Assembly: GCF_032813545.1 (NCBI RefSeq)
Contig: NZ_CP136520.1
Location: 1,916,001-1,980,000, forward strand
Source: Nodosilinea sp. E11
Lineage (GTDB): Bacteria > Cyanobacteriota > Cyanobacteriia > Phormidesmidales > Phormidesmidaceae
Direction of reading: 5' to 3'
Length of the DNA stretch: 64,000 nucleotides
The notes beneath the pieces were generated by a model, which saw nothing but the letters and a program-made list of their open reading frames with translations, was not told where the DNA came from and did not search any database. The position numbers were made by a program, and so were the translations under genes. Positions 1-8,438 of the stretch are shown here, one piece after another (position 1 is the first letter of the stretch; every line of letters starts with the position of its first letter).

Positions 1-151
1 AGGGCACCTGTCCTGGTTGCTCTTTGGCGACTAAGTAGTCTTTTGTTTCGTAGATCATATGCAGCCCACAAGCCTGGAGCGTGCTGATGATCGAATCTCG
101 CAACCGTACGGTGGCAGTGGAGACGGGAAGTGAATTGGTATACCGGGCCAT
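1..151 (-). CDS. 5' part of an unidentified cyanobacterial gene (runs off the window)
   Basis: Reading leftward from an ATG at 151 there is an open frame of 50 codons without a stop up to the window edge. The protein begins MARYTNSLPVST and continues with a mixed polar/hydrophobic sequence (RLRDSIISTLQACGLHMIYE), which looks like a normal folded protein rather than a shadow frame. No opposing gene occupies this stretch; the next gene, tmk, starts at 385 in the other direction, so 152-384 would be a divergent promoter region. I do not recognise the family; the N-terminus resembles short conserved cyanobacterial proteins of unknown function. The start is the only ATG upstream in this frame. Confidence 0.55.
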   Translation of the reverse strand, partial: MARYTNSLPVSTATVRLRDSIISTLQACGLHMIYETKDYLVAKEQPGQVP

Positions 152-384
152 GGGTATCCTCTGCTGAGACCAGCGTAACGACATGGTCAGTGCCTGAGCA
201 CAGACAACCTTGGGTTATCTACTGCACCCGTTGACCGCTTGGGTATGGCACCAGTCCTGATTTGCTTCTTAGTGTATACCATAAAATTTTTGGCTGGCAG
301 AGGGGGGAGGGGCTATTCACCGATGGCAACTCTGGGTCTACCTTACCTGTAAGCTTGAGAAAACGATGCCTAAAATGACAAGTT

Positions 385-1068
385 ATGCCCGGTAAGCTGG
401 TGGTGTTTGAAGGGGTAGAGGGCTGTGGTAAATCGACACAGCTGAAGGGGCTACACGCTGCCCTACAAGCCAGCGATCGCCTGCGGCAGCTTCAACGGCA
501 AGGTGTAGTGCCAGCGCTGCTGACCACCCGTGAACCGGGGGGGACTGAGCTGGGGTTAGGCCTGCGACAGCTGTTGTTGGGCTACCAGGGCACCGCCCCC
601 ATGGCCAGTCGTGCCGAACTGTTGCTGTATGCTGCAGATCGCGCTCAGCATGTTGAAGAAGTGATTAAGCCCGCCTTGGCCCAAGGCTGCTGGGTGTTGT
701 GCGATCGCTATATCGACTCTACAGTGGCCTACCAGGGCTACGGTCGCGGGCTTGATCTAGCTTTGATCGATCAACTCAATGCGGTGGCCACCGGGGGCCT
801 AGTACCCGACCTCACCCTCTGGCTCAAGCTCGATGCCGCCACGGGGCTAGCCCGCACTCAACAGCGGGGGGCCGCCGATCGCATGGAACAGGCCGATCTG
901 GCCTTTCACCAGCGGGTACAGCGGGGCTTTGAGACCCTGGCGACGCAGCACCCCGATCGCATTGTGGCGATCGATGCCGCTGCGCCGGTAGAGGCCGTAG
1001 CCGCCGACATTTTTGCCGTTGTAGAAGGGTATTTGCAGCAGTGGTACGAACCCAATTTGACGGCTTAG
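385..1068 (+). CDS. tmk: Thymidylate kinase
   Basis: Phosphorylates dTMP to dTDP with ATP in the cytoplasm, the step before dTTP in DNA precursor synthesis. The 227-residue protein has the P-loop FEGVEGCGKSTQ at about residues 8-19, the substrate-binding DRY motif in CDRYIDSTVAYQGYGRG (about 112-128) and an arginine-containing LID region (RTQQRGAADRM). It is slightly longer than the usual ~210 residues, with extra residues after the P-loop helix. The last 28 bases overlap the start of holB, so the two are probably co-transcribed and translationally coupled, a pairing also seen in other bacteria. The ATG at 385 is the natural start because the P-loop follows at the expected distance. Confidence 0.95.
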   Translation: MPGKLVVFEGVEGCGKSTQLKGLHAALQASDRLRQLQRQGVVPALLTTREPGGTELGLGLRQLLLGYQGTAPMASRAELLLYAADRAQHVEEVIKPALAQGCWVLCDRYIDSTVAYQGYGRGLDLALIDQLNAVATGGLVPDLTLWLKLDAATGLARTQQRGAADRMEQADLAFHQRVQRGFETLATQHPDRIVAIDAAAPVEAVAADIFAVVEGYLQQWYEPNLTA

Positions 1069-1997
1069 TGGGCCAAGACACGGCTGTGACACTACTCTGG
1101 CGCGCCGTCGATCAGCGGCGGGTGGCTCCGGCTTATCTGTTTGCTGGCCCCCACGGGGTGGGGCGACGGATGGCCGCTGAGCGCTTTGCGGAGGTTCTGT
1201 TTGCCCCCGGCAATGGAGAGCTGGCCCCAATTTTGCGCCGGCGCATTGCCCAGCGCAACCATCCCGACCTGCTCTGGGTGGAGCCGACCTACCTGCACCA
1301 GGGCAAACTGATTGCCGCCTCCCAAGCCGCCGAGGAGGGGCTAACCCGCAAGAGCCCGCCCCAGACTCGTCTAGAGCAGGTGCGGCAAATTGCTCAGTTT
1401 TTGGGCCGCCCACCCCTGGAAGCACCTCGGGCAGTAGTGGTAATTGAAGCCGCCGAGACTATGGCCGAGGGGGCCGCCAACGGTCTACTCAAAACCCTGG
1501 AAGAACCGGGTCAGGCCACTATCATTCTGCTGGCCCCTGGCCCGCAATCGCTGCTGCCAACCCTGGTGTCTCGCTGCCAGACGATTCCCTTTCAGCGGCT
1601 GAATGCGGCGGATATGGCAACGGTGCTTCAGCGAGTCGGGCAATCGGAGGTCCTTGAGCAACCGCAGATGCTGGCGATGGCTCAGGGTAGTCCGGGAGGG
1701 GCGATCGCCGCCTATAACCAGCTCCAAACCATTCCCCCAGAGCTGCTGGCCGCTCTGCACCAGCCCCCCCGCAGCCTGCGCCAGGCTCTAGAACAGGCCC
1801 GCCAGGTGGCCAAGACCCTCGACACCGAATCGCAACTCTGGCTGCTCGACTATCTGCTCAACTGGTACTGGCAGCGCTACCCGGCAGAAAGCCCCCGCTG
1901 GCTGCCCAAGCTGGAAGCTGCTAAGGGCTACCTACGCCGCTTTGTGCAGCCCCGCCTGGTGTGGGAGGTGATGCTGATGGATTTGGTTCAGTCGTAA
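1041..1997 (+). CDS. holB: DNA polymerase III delta' subunit
   Basis: Clamp-loader subunit of the replicative polymerase. The 318-residue protein opens with FDGLVGQDTAV, the classic start of clamp-loader AAA+ modules. The Walker A position reads GPHGVGRR, with arginine where an ATPase has lysine, fitting a delta' subunit that does not hydrolyse ATP. The SRC motif that reaches into a neighbouring subunit is present (LVSRCQTIPF, about 174-183). The four zinc-binding cysteines seen in the E. coli protein are absent. The start is a GTG at 1041 inside the tmk coding region, overlapping it by 28 bases; a later start would remove the conserved GLVGQ segment. Confidence 0.9.
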   Translation: MVRTQFDGLVGQDTAVTLLWRAVDQRRVAPAYLFAGPHGVGRRMAAERFAEVLFAPGNGELAPILRRRIAQRNHPDLLWVEPTYLHQGKLIAASQAAEEGLTRKSPPQTRLEQVRQIAQFLGRPPLEAPRAVVVIEAAETMAEGAANGLLKTLEEPGQATIILLAPGPQSLLPTLVSRCQTIPFQRLNAADMATVLQRVGQSEVLEQPQMLAMAQGSPGGAIAAYNQLQTIPPELLAALHQPPRSLRQALEQARQVAKTLDTESQLWLLDYLLNWYWQRYPAESPRWLPKLEAAKGYLRRFVQPRLVWEVMLMDLVQS

Positions 1998-2076
1998 CCC
2001 AGCTCAACCGCTGGAGGTGCATCGGCCTGAACGGATATTGCTTATCATGCAACTAGGCACCCAATAGGCTGAGCCG

Positions 2077-2316
2077 ATGGAACAAATTGCCAAGCTCCAT
2101 ATCGAAAAACTTCCCGAGGGCGTTTATCTCGCCACCTCTGACGACATACCTGGCTTAGTAGCACAGGGCCGTACCGTTGCGGAAACCATAGAAATCGCCC
2201 GCGATGTCGCCAAAAAGCTGCTAGAAGCTCAATCAGAGCATTCACCACGGCAAACAATGATGAGCCTTGCCAATATTGAAGATAACTTCGATTACCCGCT
2301 TGTCTTGGGTGTTTGA
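2077..2316 (+). CDS. hicB: HicB-family antitoxin
   Basis: Probable antitoxin of a type II toxin-antitoxin pair. The 79-residue protein has the HicB-like core: an initial beta strand (KLHIEKLPEGVYLATSDDIPG), then GRTVAETIEIARDVAKKLLEA. It is a short form without an obvious C-terminal DNA-binding domain, so autoregulation, if any, would have to use another surface. The stop codon overlaps the start of hicA by one base (TGATG), indicating tight translational coupling. The antitoxin precedes the toxin here, the reverse of the textbook hicAB order; this order is known in other genomes. Function is by family resemblance only. Confidence 0.8.
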   Translation: MEQIAKLHIEKLPEGVYLATSDDIPGLVAQGRTVAETIEIARDVAKKLLEAQSEHSPRQTMMSLANIEDNFDYPLVLGV

Positions 2317-2537
2317 TGGGTCGTCTAGCCGGGTTTAAGTATCGTCAAATTGTCAAACGCCTCAAGCAACTGGGCTTTGAGTTTGACCGTCAAGCGGCAG
2401 GTAGCCATGAGATTTGGTACAACTCCACAACCCATTGCTACACAACCATTCCAAACCATCCAGGCGATATGCCCGAAGGTACGCTCAGGGCCATCCTGAA
2501 GCAGGCTGGCATCACCCCAGATGAATTTCTAACGTGA
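2316..2537 (+). CDS. hicA: HicA-family mRNA interferase toxin
   Basis: Probable toxin that cleaves mRNA. The 73-residue protein has the dsRNA-binding-like HicA fold signature: KYRQIVKRLKQLGFEFDRQ, then GSHEIWYN with the catalytic histidine in the G-S-H position, then TTIPNHPGDMPEGTLRAIL and a closing helix, KQAGITPDEFL. All expected elements are present, so it looks intact. I chose the ATG at 2316 overlapping the hicB stop; a TTG one codon upstream is possible but less likely. It should be neutralised by the HicB encoded directly upstream. Confidence 0.85.
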   Translation: MGRLAGFKYRQIVKRLKQLGFEFDRQAAGSHEIWYNSTTHCYTTIPNHPGDMPEGTLRAILKQAGITPDEFLT

Positions 2538-2670
2538 AATCATGAATCTTTTGGCATGCAGCACCAAATTCGGATCGCATAAACCCGGTTACTAAAAAGT
2601 CAAAATGTGGGGGCAAATGGCATTTGCCCTGCCGAATTGGGAGGAGCCAAGCAGGATTTGGCATAATACC

Positions 2671-2765
2671 GAATCCTATTTGGTTACACCCGGTTTGTAG
2701 TAGGGGCATTGCAGTGCAATGCCCCTACGAGATCTCTGTTTTGAACCGGGGTTTCTCAATACGGA
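2671..2765. repeat. Dispersed hairpin element, copy 1
   Basis: A stretch starting GAATCC.TTTGGTTAC followed by a perfect hairpin, GGGGCATTGC / GCAATGCCCC (about 2703-2726), and ending with GAACCGGGGTTTC. The flanking sequence matches two other copies at about 26579-26655 and 57128-57205, which carry a different hairpin in the middle. It lies between hicA and a convergent gene and contains no reading frame worth calling. Confidence 0.5.
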
Positions 2766-2779
2766 TTTTGTATAACGCC

Positions 2780-3826
2780 TTAATCGTCCTCCACCATCAA
2801 TCGCCAGCGGATAGTTTGGGAGGTGACGCTGTCGATTTCGCCTAGGCGCACCTGCACCGTTTCGCTGGTGACCGGACCGAGGGCAGTGAGCAGGGCGCGC
2901 AGGTGGGGGGTGCTCTCGCCGCTGTCGACAAACACCCGTTCAGCTAGCTGGTTGATCCGCTTCCAGGCAGTGAAGAGTTTGACGGCGGTTTGCTCGATCT
3001 GGGCGGCCTGGGCCACCATGTCGGCGGCAGAGTTGAGGCAGCCCACCCGCAGGGCTTCTTCGAGGGCCAGTTCTAAGTCAATGCCGCTGGCTTCGAGCAG
3101 TTGTACCTGGTTGGCGGAGGCCAGATACTTCGACAGGTAGCGGGCCTCGGCGGTGACCTGCTTCAGGGTATCCAAGTCGGGGTTGAGCTCTACCTCGGTT
3201 TTGAGGGTGCTCTGGTGGACGGGGGGCAGCTTTTCCATCTCCTTGACCAGCGGTGCAATGTAGCGGGTGGGGATGGTATTGTTGGCGGCTTTCTCGCGCA
3301 GGGTTTCGGGAATGAGATCGGAGGTCATGGCGGCCCACTCGTTGGCCACCTGGCGCACCTCACGGCGGGTGATGTGGTCGCCCTTGCGGGCCGAGTCGCT
3401 GACCAACTGCTGCACTTCGGGGGCCGACTTGGCGGTTTCGACAAAGGCGCGCTTGCTGAACTGGTTCACCTCTTTGGGGGTGAGCATACCGGCGTCGAGC
3501 AGTTGGTCGGCACTATCCGCCAGTTCGATCAGGTTGTAGGCATGGCTTTTGGTGATTTCGCGGTCTTTGAGCCAGTTGAGAAAGCCGGTGCCGCGTCCGT
3601 CGCCGCCTTTCTTTTCGCGATCGCGCACTGTCCGCAAAATCCTGCCTCGCCAGATGTCGGTTTGCAGATCGAAGCGATCGCACACCTGCCAGGCGGTTTC
3701 CATCTGCTGGTTAAACTCGTAGTCCGAGATCTTCTCGTCGTGGGGGTCAGGCAAGGCAAGAGTTAACTCTCCCGCCTGCATGGCTGACTCGATCACTTCA
3801 GAAGAATAGGGCATTGCCGCCGTCAT
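2780..3826 (-). CDS. Conserved cyanobacterial protein with HTH-like N-terminal region
   Basis: A 348-residue soluble protein without signal peptide or membrane segment. After an acidic start (residues 20-45) there is a region, FLNWLKDREITKSHAYNLIE (about 83-102), that resembles the helix-turn-helix-like segment of DUF3102/ParB-like proteins. The rest is strongly helical (about 110-300) and ends acidic (VEDD). A DNA-binding or chromosome-associated role is conceivable but is inference; I do not recognise a characterised homologue. It is monocistronic, convergent with hicA and divergent from the SH3 protein gene at 4055. Codon use and HIP1 sites match the host chromosome, so it appears resident. 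Confidence 0.75.
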   Translation of the reverse strand: MTAAMPYSSEVIESAMQAGELTLALPDPHDEKISDYEFNQQMETAWQVCDRFDLQTDIWRGRILRTVRDREKKGGDGRGTGFLNWLKDREITKSHAYNLIELADSADQLLDAGMLTPKEVNQFSKRAFVETAKSAPEVQQLVSDSARKGDHITRREVRQVANEWAAMTSDLIPETLREKAANNTIPTRYIAPLVKEMEKLPPVHQSTLKTEVELNPDLDTLKQVTAEARYLSKYLASANQVQLLEASGIDLELALEEALRVGCLNSAADMVAQAAQIEQTAVKLFTAWKRINQLAERVFVDSGESTPHLRALLTALGPVTSETVQVRLGEIDSVTSQTIRWRLMVEDD

Positions 3827-4054
3827 ACCGTTGTTTCTCTTTGCGCACAGGTTGCCTATTGTCCCACGTCTACCCGTGCGATCGACCGTCTTTCCAGACC
3901 GCCTTCGAAAATAGAGGCCAGCCCTTTGAAATAGAAGCCAACCCTGCGGCCAAGGTCAGCGCTATGTCTGTTACATCAACCCGAATGGTAGGATAGCCGG
4001 GGTCGTTTCACGCATGGTCACAGCTCTAATCAAACCTTAGTTTTAGGAGTCACT

Positions 4055-4663
4055 ATGCGATTTCAAACTCTGCAATCCCTGTCTCTGGGGGTTGTTGCCT
4101 TGCTGGTCACCAGTGCTGTGGCGATCGCCCCTGCCCGCGCTCAAGACATCCGGCCCCTGAGCGAAAATGCGAGCCTGATTCGGGCCTGTCGCCAGCTCAA
4201 TCGGACCTCAGAAGTCTTTGACAATAGCACCCTGGGGCCACCGGCCAACCGTATTGGCACCCTGGCGGTGGGCACCCAGGTCACCCTTACCGGGGCCATC
4301 ACGACCGGACGGGCACAGGTCTATCTAAGCAACGATAGCCTCTCTGGGGTTCAACCTGTGGGCTGGCTGAATGCGGGGAATCTTGCCCCCTGCGGTACGA
4401 CACCGCCCCCGATTGCCGGAGCCTGCTTCCGGGCCAACCAAGCTCTGAATGTACGGTCTACGCCCTCCACTACCGCCCCAATTGAGGCTAACTTTCTCAC
4501 CAACGACTTGATTCGGGCCACCACCAACCCGCCGACCCAGCAGACCACTGGCGACGGTCGCCAGTGGATGCAGGTGGGCATCTTTAACGGTGACAGCGGT
4601 TGGATTGCCCGCACTGGGGCCAATGGCATCGGCAGCAATGTGACGCCGACCACTTGCCCTTAG
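4055..4663 (+). CDS. Secreted SH3-domain protein
   Basis: A 202-residue exported protein. It has a signal peptide (about residues 1-29, hydrophobic LGVVALLVTSAVAIAPA, cleavage expected after ARA before QD). The mature part contains two bacterial SH3-like segments, the second clear in ALNVRSTPSTTAPIEANF followed by GDGRQWMQVG and SGWIAR, the usual SH3b strand pattern. Cysteines (CRQLN, CGTT, CFRAN, final CP) could form disulfides in the periplasm. Likely binds peptidoglycan or acts as an envelope adaptor; the exact target is unknown. A Shine-Dalgarno-like AGGAG lies 7 bases before the ATG. Confidence 0.8.
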   Translation: MRFQTLQSLSLGVVALLVTSAVAIAPARAQDIRPLSENASLIRACRQLNRTSEVFDNSTLGPPANRIGTLAVGTQVTLTGAITTGRAQVYLSNDSLSGVQPVGWLNAGNLAPCGTTPPPIAGACFRANQALNVRSTPSTTAPIEANFLTNDLIRATTNPPTQQTTGDGRQWMQVGIFNGDSGWIARTGANGIGSNVTPTTCP

Positions 4664-4739
4664 GACCCGGCGACCCCTGGGCTAGGGGGTCTGGGTGAAC
4701 GGAGGGAATCGGGCTACTCTAGAATAGAACATCCGTTCA

Positions 4740-6050
4740 GTGCCTATGGCCCCATCCCTACGTCCATCCCCCGAGGCCGATCTGGCGCTGACCACTGAAC
4801 AGGAGGCGGCGCTGGCGGCCTTGAACAGCTTTGTGCAGGGCACCGAAAAGCTCTACCTGCTGACCGGCTATGCGGGCACCGGCAAAACGACTCTGTTGCA
4901 GGTGTTTGTGCAGGGGTTGCGCGATCGCGGTGACGACCGCCCAATTGTGCTCAGCGCCTTTAGCAACAAAGCCACCAAGGTGCTAGCGGCGATGGCGGCC
5001 CAGTGGCAGCTCGATATTGCCGCTATGACCTGCTGCAAACTGCTGGGCCTGCGCCCCGTGATTGACGAAGAAAGCGGCAAGCAGGTGTTTGCCATCGATC
5101 GCCAGCAGGCCAGCCAGATCGACCGCTACCGCCTGGTGATCGTCGACGAATGCTCGATGATCAACCAAGAGCTGTGGGAGCTGCTGGTCAATGCGGTGTC
5201 GAACCTATACCGGGACACCCAGATTTTGTTTGTGGGCGACTCGGCCCAGCTGCCCCCGGTCAACGAGCCCGAGTCGGCCTGCTTTCGCCAAATTATTCAT
5301 AAATCTGAGCTGACTGAGGTGGTGCGCTACGGCGGCGCGATCGCGGTTGTCGCTGAAGACTTGCGGCGCAATCTAGAGCGCGATTACTTGCCCCACTTCA
5401 CCAACGACGCCAACGCCGACAACACCGAGGGCTGCTTTGTGCTGCCCCGTCCGGCCTGGCACGACCTGCTAATTCGCGCTTTTACCAGCCCTGCCTACCA
5501 GCGCAACCCCGACCAGGTGCGCGCCCTGGCCTATACCAACCGCCGCGTCGCCCAGCTCAACCAGCTAATTCGCACCGCCATCTACGGCCCCAACGCCCTG
5601 CGGTTTGTGCCTGGTGAGCGGCTGATTGCCGTCAACCCCTGCCTCGAAGAAGAGACCATTGTGCTGCCCACCTCCGGCGAGTGTGAGGTGCTGCACATCG
5701 CTCGGGGTCGTGAGGGCGAGTGGCCCCTGTGGCTACTCGAAGTCGAAACCGAAGCGGGCGATGACAAAACGCTGCGGGTGCTTCACGAGTCAGGCCAGGC
5801 TGAGTTTAAAGCCAAGCTCGACTTGCTGGCCAAAGAAAAACGCTGGATGGAATTTTGGGACTTGCAGCAGCGCTTCCACACCGTCGACTACGCCTACAGC
5901 CTCACCATTCACAAAAGCCAGGGGTCTACCTTCCAAGATGTGTTTGTCGATGTGCCGTCGATGGCAGCCAACCGCAATGTGATCGAGCGCAACCAGCTCT
6001 GCTATGTGGCCTTTACCCGCGCCGCCAAGCGACTGTTTTTGTACCAGTAG
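4740..6050 (+). CDS. RecD-like (SF1B) ATP-dependent DNA helicase
   Basis: A 436-residue superfamily 1 helicase. Motif I is GYAGTGKTT (about residues 43-51), motif II VIVDECSMI (about 133-141), motif III LFVGDSAQLPP, motif V TIHKSQGSTF and motif VI CYVAFTRAAKRL near the C-terminus. The order and short length match single-chain RecD2/Dda-like helicases without a RecBC partner, likely 5'-3' unwinding in repair or replication restart. Start is GTG at 4740 or ATG at 4746, a two-codon difference. It stands alone, 76 bases after the SH3 gene. Confidence 0.88.
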   Translation: MPMAPSLRPSPEADLALTTEQEAALAALNSFVQGTEKLYLLTGYAGTGKTTLLQVFVQGLRDRGDDRPIVLSAFSNKATKVLAAMAAQWQLDIAAMTCCKLLGLRPVIDEESGKQVFAIDRQQASQIDRYRLVIVDECSMINQELWELLVNAVSNLYRDTQILFVGDSAQLPPVNEPESACFRQIIHKSELTEVVRYGGAIAVVAEDLRRNLERDYLPHFTNDANADNTEGCFVLPRPAWHDLLIRAFTSPAYQRNPDQVRALAYTNRRVAQLNQLIRTAIYGPNALRFVPGERLIAVNPCLEEETIVLPTSGECEVLHIARGREGEWPLWLLEVETEAGDDKTLRVLHESGQAEFKAKLDLLAKEKRWMEFWDLQQRFHTVDYAYSLTIHKSQGSTFQDVFVDVPSMAANRNVIERNQLCYVAFTRAAKRLFLYQ

Positions 6051-6060
6051 CCAGGGCGAT

Positions 6061-6285
6061 CTACTGACCCAACTGGCGAATCACAATGCCTACCAGAGCG
6101 GTTGAGGCACTGATGGCCAGCCCGGCGATAATGCCACCTACCCACTTGATCACGCCTCAGGTGCGGTCTTGCCACGGCTGAGCTTGCTTTTGAAATCGCT
6201 GAGTTTCTTCGAACTCAACAGTCAGTTTGTCGAGTTTGTCTGCTAGATCCTGAAGGGTTGGTTCGCGATTAGGGGTAGTGGCCAG
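6061..6285 (-). pseudogene. Decayed small membrane-anchored protein gene
   Basis: On the minus strand a 75-codon frame ends at TAG (6061-6063). Its first half reads like a soluble coiled segment (PNREPTLQDLADKLDKLTVE, then FEETQRFQKQAQPWQDR) and its second half is a single membrane span (GVIKWVGGIIAGLAISASTA, then LVGIVIRQLGQ). They are separated by one in-frame TGA at 6157-6159, one transition away from CGA (Arg). The frame opens with CTG at 6283 directly after a TAA, so the initiator also looks lost (CTG for ATG). The continuous sense on both sides of the stop argues for a recently broken gene, or a sequencing error. The family is not recognised. Confidence 0.55.
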
Positions 6286-6524
6286 GGGTTACAGGATGCG
6301 CTGATTCAATCCTACGGGATGAACTGTGCCCTGCATCCTGGGTGCGATCGCGCCGCGAGGGTTGGTTTAGGATTATTAACCCACTGATCCGAGAGATTTA
6401 GCGATACTCAAAAAAGCGGCTACCGAGTTGAGTACCCTCCGGTTTTAGTCCGCTAACCGCTCCTGGCACCTGAAACCTAGCGCCTGCAACCCTCAAAATC
6501 TAGCTCACCTTTGGAGAACCTGTA

Positions 6525-7628
6525 ATGTCGGTCAGCCCCAGCCTCAAGCGGCTCTGGTTAATGGTGTCTGCCGCCGCCGTGATGATTGCCCTGGTGGTAT
6601 ATCTGGGCGTGGTGCCTGTGGTCACAGGTAACCAGACCGCGCTGAGAAACATAGAAGCCCGGCTATTGAGCGATCGCCTGCTGCCCGATGACTTTTCAGC
6701 CGCAGCGGCCAGCGGCGGCATGAGTCGGGGCGGTTCCTTTAGTCGTCCGGCTACGCCTGCGCCCTCGGCTCCGCGCAGTTTGCCTCCCAGCTATGGCGGC
6801 GGTTATGGGGGTAGCTACGGCGGTTATGGGGGTAGCTATGGCGGCAACTATGGCTATCGCTCGGCCCCCGGTCCGGTGATTGTGCCCTACCCCACCTATG
6901 CCCCGGCCCCAATGTATGTCGACACAGACGACGGCGGCGGCGATTGGTTTTTCATCATTGTGGTGCTGGGGTTTATTTTGCTGCCCATTGTCTTGAACTA
7001 TATGCAGGGCGGTACCCGCAGCTTTGATCGCCCAGCAACGGCGGGCAGCCAGAGTGAGTTGCTCAACGACATTGTTACCGTGTCGCGGCTCCAGGTGGCG
7101 CTGCTGGCCGGGGCGAGAGAACTTCAGCGCGATCTCGATCGCATTGCCGTCAACGCCGACCTCACCACCTCGGCGGGGCTGGCCGCGCAGCTGCGCGCCA
7201 CCGTGCTCACCCTGCTGCGTCACCCTGACTACTGGACCCATGTGCGGGCCGAGTCGCAGACCGTGGCCGGGCGAGAAAAAGCGTCAGAATTGTTTGAGCG
7301 CCTATCGATTCAAGAGCGCAGCAAATTTGCGGTAGAAACGCTGGCGAATGTGGGCGGCGAGGTGCAGCGGCGAGCTATGCCCGGTGGCCCCAGCGATGAG
7401 GTGGCCTCCCATATTGTGGTGACGCTGCTGCTGGGTACGGCGGACGATCGCCCCCTATTCAACTCCGTCAACTCGGCGACCGATCTCAAAGCTGTTCTGC
7501 AACGCTTAGGTTCAATTTCTCCGGCCTACTTATTGGTTTACGAGTTGCTATGGACCCCCCAAGACCCCAGCGACAGTCTTAGCGCCGATGAGCTAATCGC
7601 CAACTACCCCGATTTGGTGACACTGTAG
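6525..7628 (+). CDS. DUF1517 family membrane protein
   Basis: A 367-residue protein of a family found in cyanobacteria and plastids, function not established. It has an N-terminal hydrophobic segment (about residues 13-32, cleaved signal or anchor), a Gly/Tyr/Ser-rich low-complexity stretch (about 90-112, repeats of GGSYGG), a second membrane span (WFFIIVVLGFILLPIVL, about 141-157) and a conserved C-terminal domain with TVSRLQVALLAG, LLRHPDYWTHV and VVTLLLGTADDRPLF. The C-terminal domain would lie on the side opposite the N-terminus of the second span. It is monocistronic; the ATG follows a 240-base leader. Confidence 0.8.
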   Translation: MSVSPSLKRLWLMVSAAAVMIALVVYLGVVPVVTGNQTALRNIEARLLSDRLLPDDFSAAAASGGMSRGGSFSRPATPAPSAPRSLPPSYGGGYGGSYGGYGGSYGGNYGYRSAPGPVIVPYPTYAPAPMYVDTDDGGGDWFFIIVVLGFILLPIVLNYMQGGTRSFDRPATAGSQSELLNDIVTVSRLQVALLAGARELQRDLDRIAVNADLTTSAGLAAQLRATVLTLLRHPDYWTHVRAESQTVAGREKASELFERLSIQERSKFAVETLANVGGEVQRRAMPGGPSDEVASHIVVTLLLGTADDRPLFNSVNSATDLKAVLQRLGSISPAYLLVYELLWTPQDPSDSLSADELIANYPDLVTL

Positions 7629-7821
7629 TGCGATCGCACCCCGTTCGGTTCACCCTACAGCCCAGTACGGGAGGGAAGTTCGCCATCGCAGTAGGGTTCT
7701 TACCCCTAGGGAAAGGCCTTAGATTGGCGCACCATAGTAACTGTAGAGAGCGAAAGCTCAAACGCTTAACCCGACTCACTTCGAAAGTTTGGAAAAGCAA
7801 GTATCAGGAGGTTAAAAACCT

Positions 7822-8298
7822 ATGATTATCCGTCGCTATTTAGACCCCATCACCGAAATCAACGCCATTCGTCGCCAGATTAACGATGTGTTTGGCGATC
7901 TCACCACCGAGACCCTAGCCAAGGCCGACTGGGCACCCGCCATTCGCCTAGTCGATCGCGGCCATGAGTTTGTACTCACCGCCCACCTGGTGGGCGTCAC
8001 CGCCGCCGATCTTGACGTGCAGGTGAGTACTGATGGGGTGTCGATTGCGGGTACTCGCAACGCTCCTGCGGCCCCCGCCGAAGCAGATGCCAAGGTGCTC
8101 TACGACGACACCCGCTACGGCAGTTTCCAGCGCATGGTCAACCTGCCCGACGCGGTGCAAAACGACCAAGTGGTGGCCGACTTTAACCACGGCGTGCTGA
8201 CCATGACTCTGCCCAAGGTGGTCGAGGCCCGTAACAAGGTAGTCAAAATCAGCCTTGGCGGCAATGAAACCCCTGCCATTGAAGCAGGCGAGGCCTAG
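7822..8298 (+). CDS. hspA: Hsp20 / alpha-crystallin small heat shock protein
   Basis: An ATP-independent holdase that binds unfolding proteins and, in cyanobacteria, thylakoid membranes during heat or light stress. In 158 residues there is a short N-terminal arm (MIIRRYLDPITEINAIRRQI), an alpha-crystallin domain (about 35-140; VSIAGTR, YGSFQRMVNLPDAVQ, ADFNHGVLTMTLPK) and a short tail. A strong Shine-Dalgarno sequence, AGGAGGT (7806-7812), precedes the ATG. The 190-base leader shows no CIRCE inverted repeat, so HrcA control is not supported by sequence. A clear terminator follows at 8354. Confidence 0.92.
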   Translation: MIIRRYLDPITEINAIRRQINDVFGDLTTETLAKADWAPAIRLVDRGHEFVLTAHLVGVTAADLDVQVSTDGVSIAGTRNAPAAPAEADAKVLYDDTRYGSFQRMVNLPDAVQNDQVVADFNHGVLTMTLPKVVEARNKVVKISLGGNETPAIEAGEA

Positions 8299-8353
8299 GC
8301 GTTAGGTGTCTTTAGCCTAAGCAGTTGAAGCTTGAGAGTAAGTCATGAGTTTT

Positions 8354-8379
8354 GGGGAGGCCTTGCCTCCCCTTTTTTT
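8354..8379 (+). terminator. Rho-independent terminator of the Hsp20 gene
   Basis: Stem GGGGAGG / CCTCCCC with a 5-base loop, followed by seven T residues, 55 bases after the hsp20 stop codon. Confidence 0.85.
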
Positions 8380-8438
8380 GCTGGTAAAGACTGGGCTGGA
8401 ACCGCAGAACTCGCTAAAACCATATATCTCAACTCGCG

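Noticed and set aside
3101-3766. Long plus-strand open frame opposite the HTH-like gene
   Set aside because: It is the antisense shadow of the gene at 2780-3826; composition is driven by the real gene and there is no start signal.
7629-7821. CIRCE element in the hsp20 leader
   Set aside because: No TTAGCACTC-N9-GAGTGCTAA inverted repeat is present.
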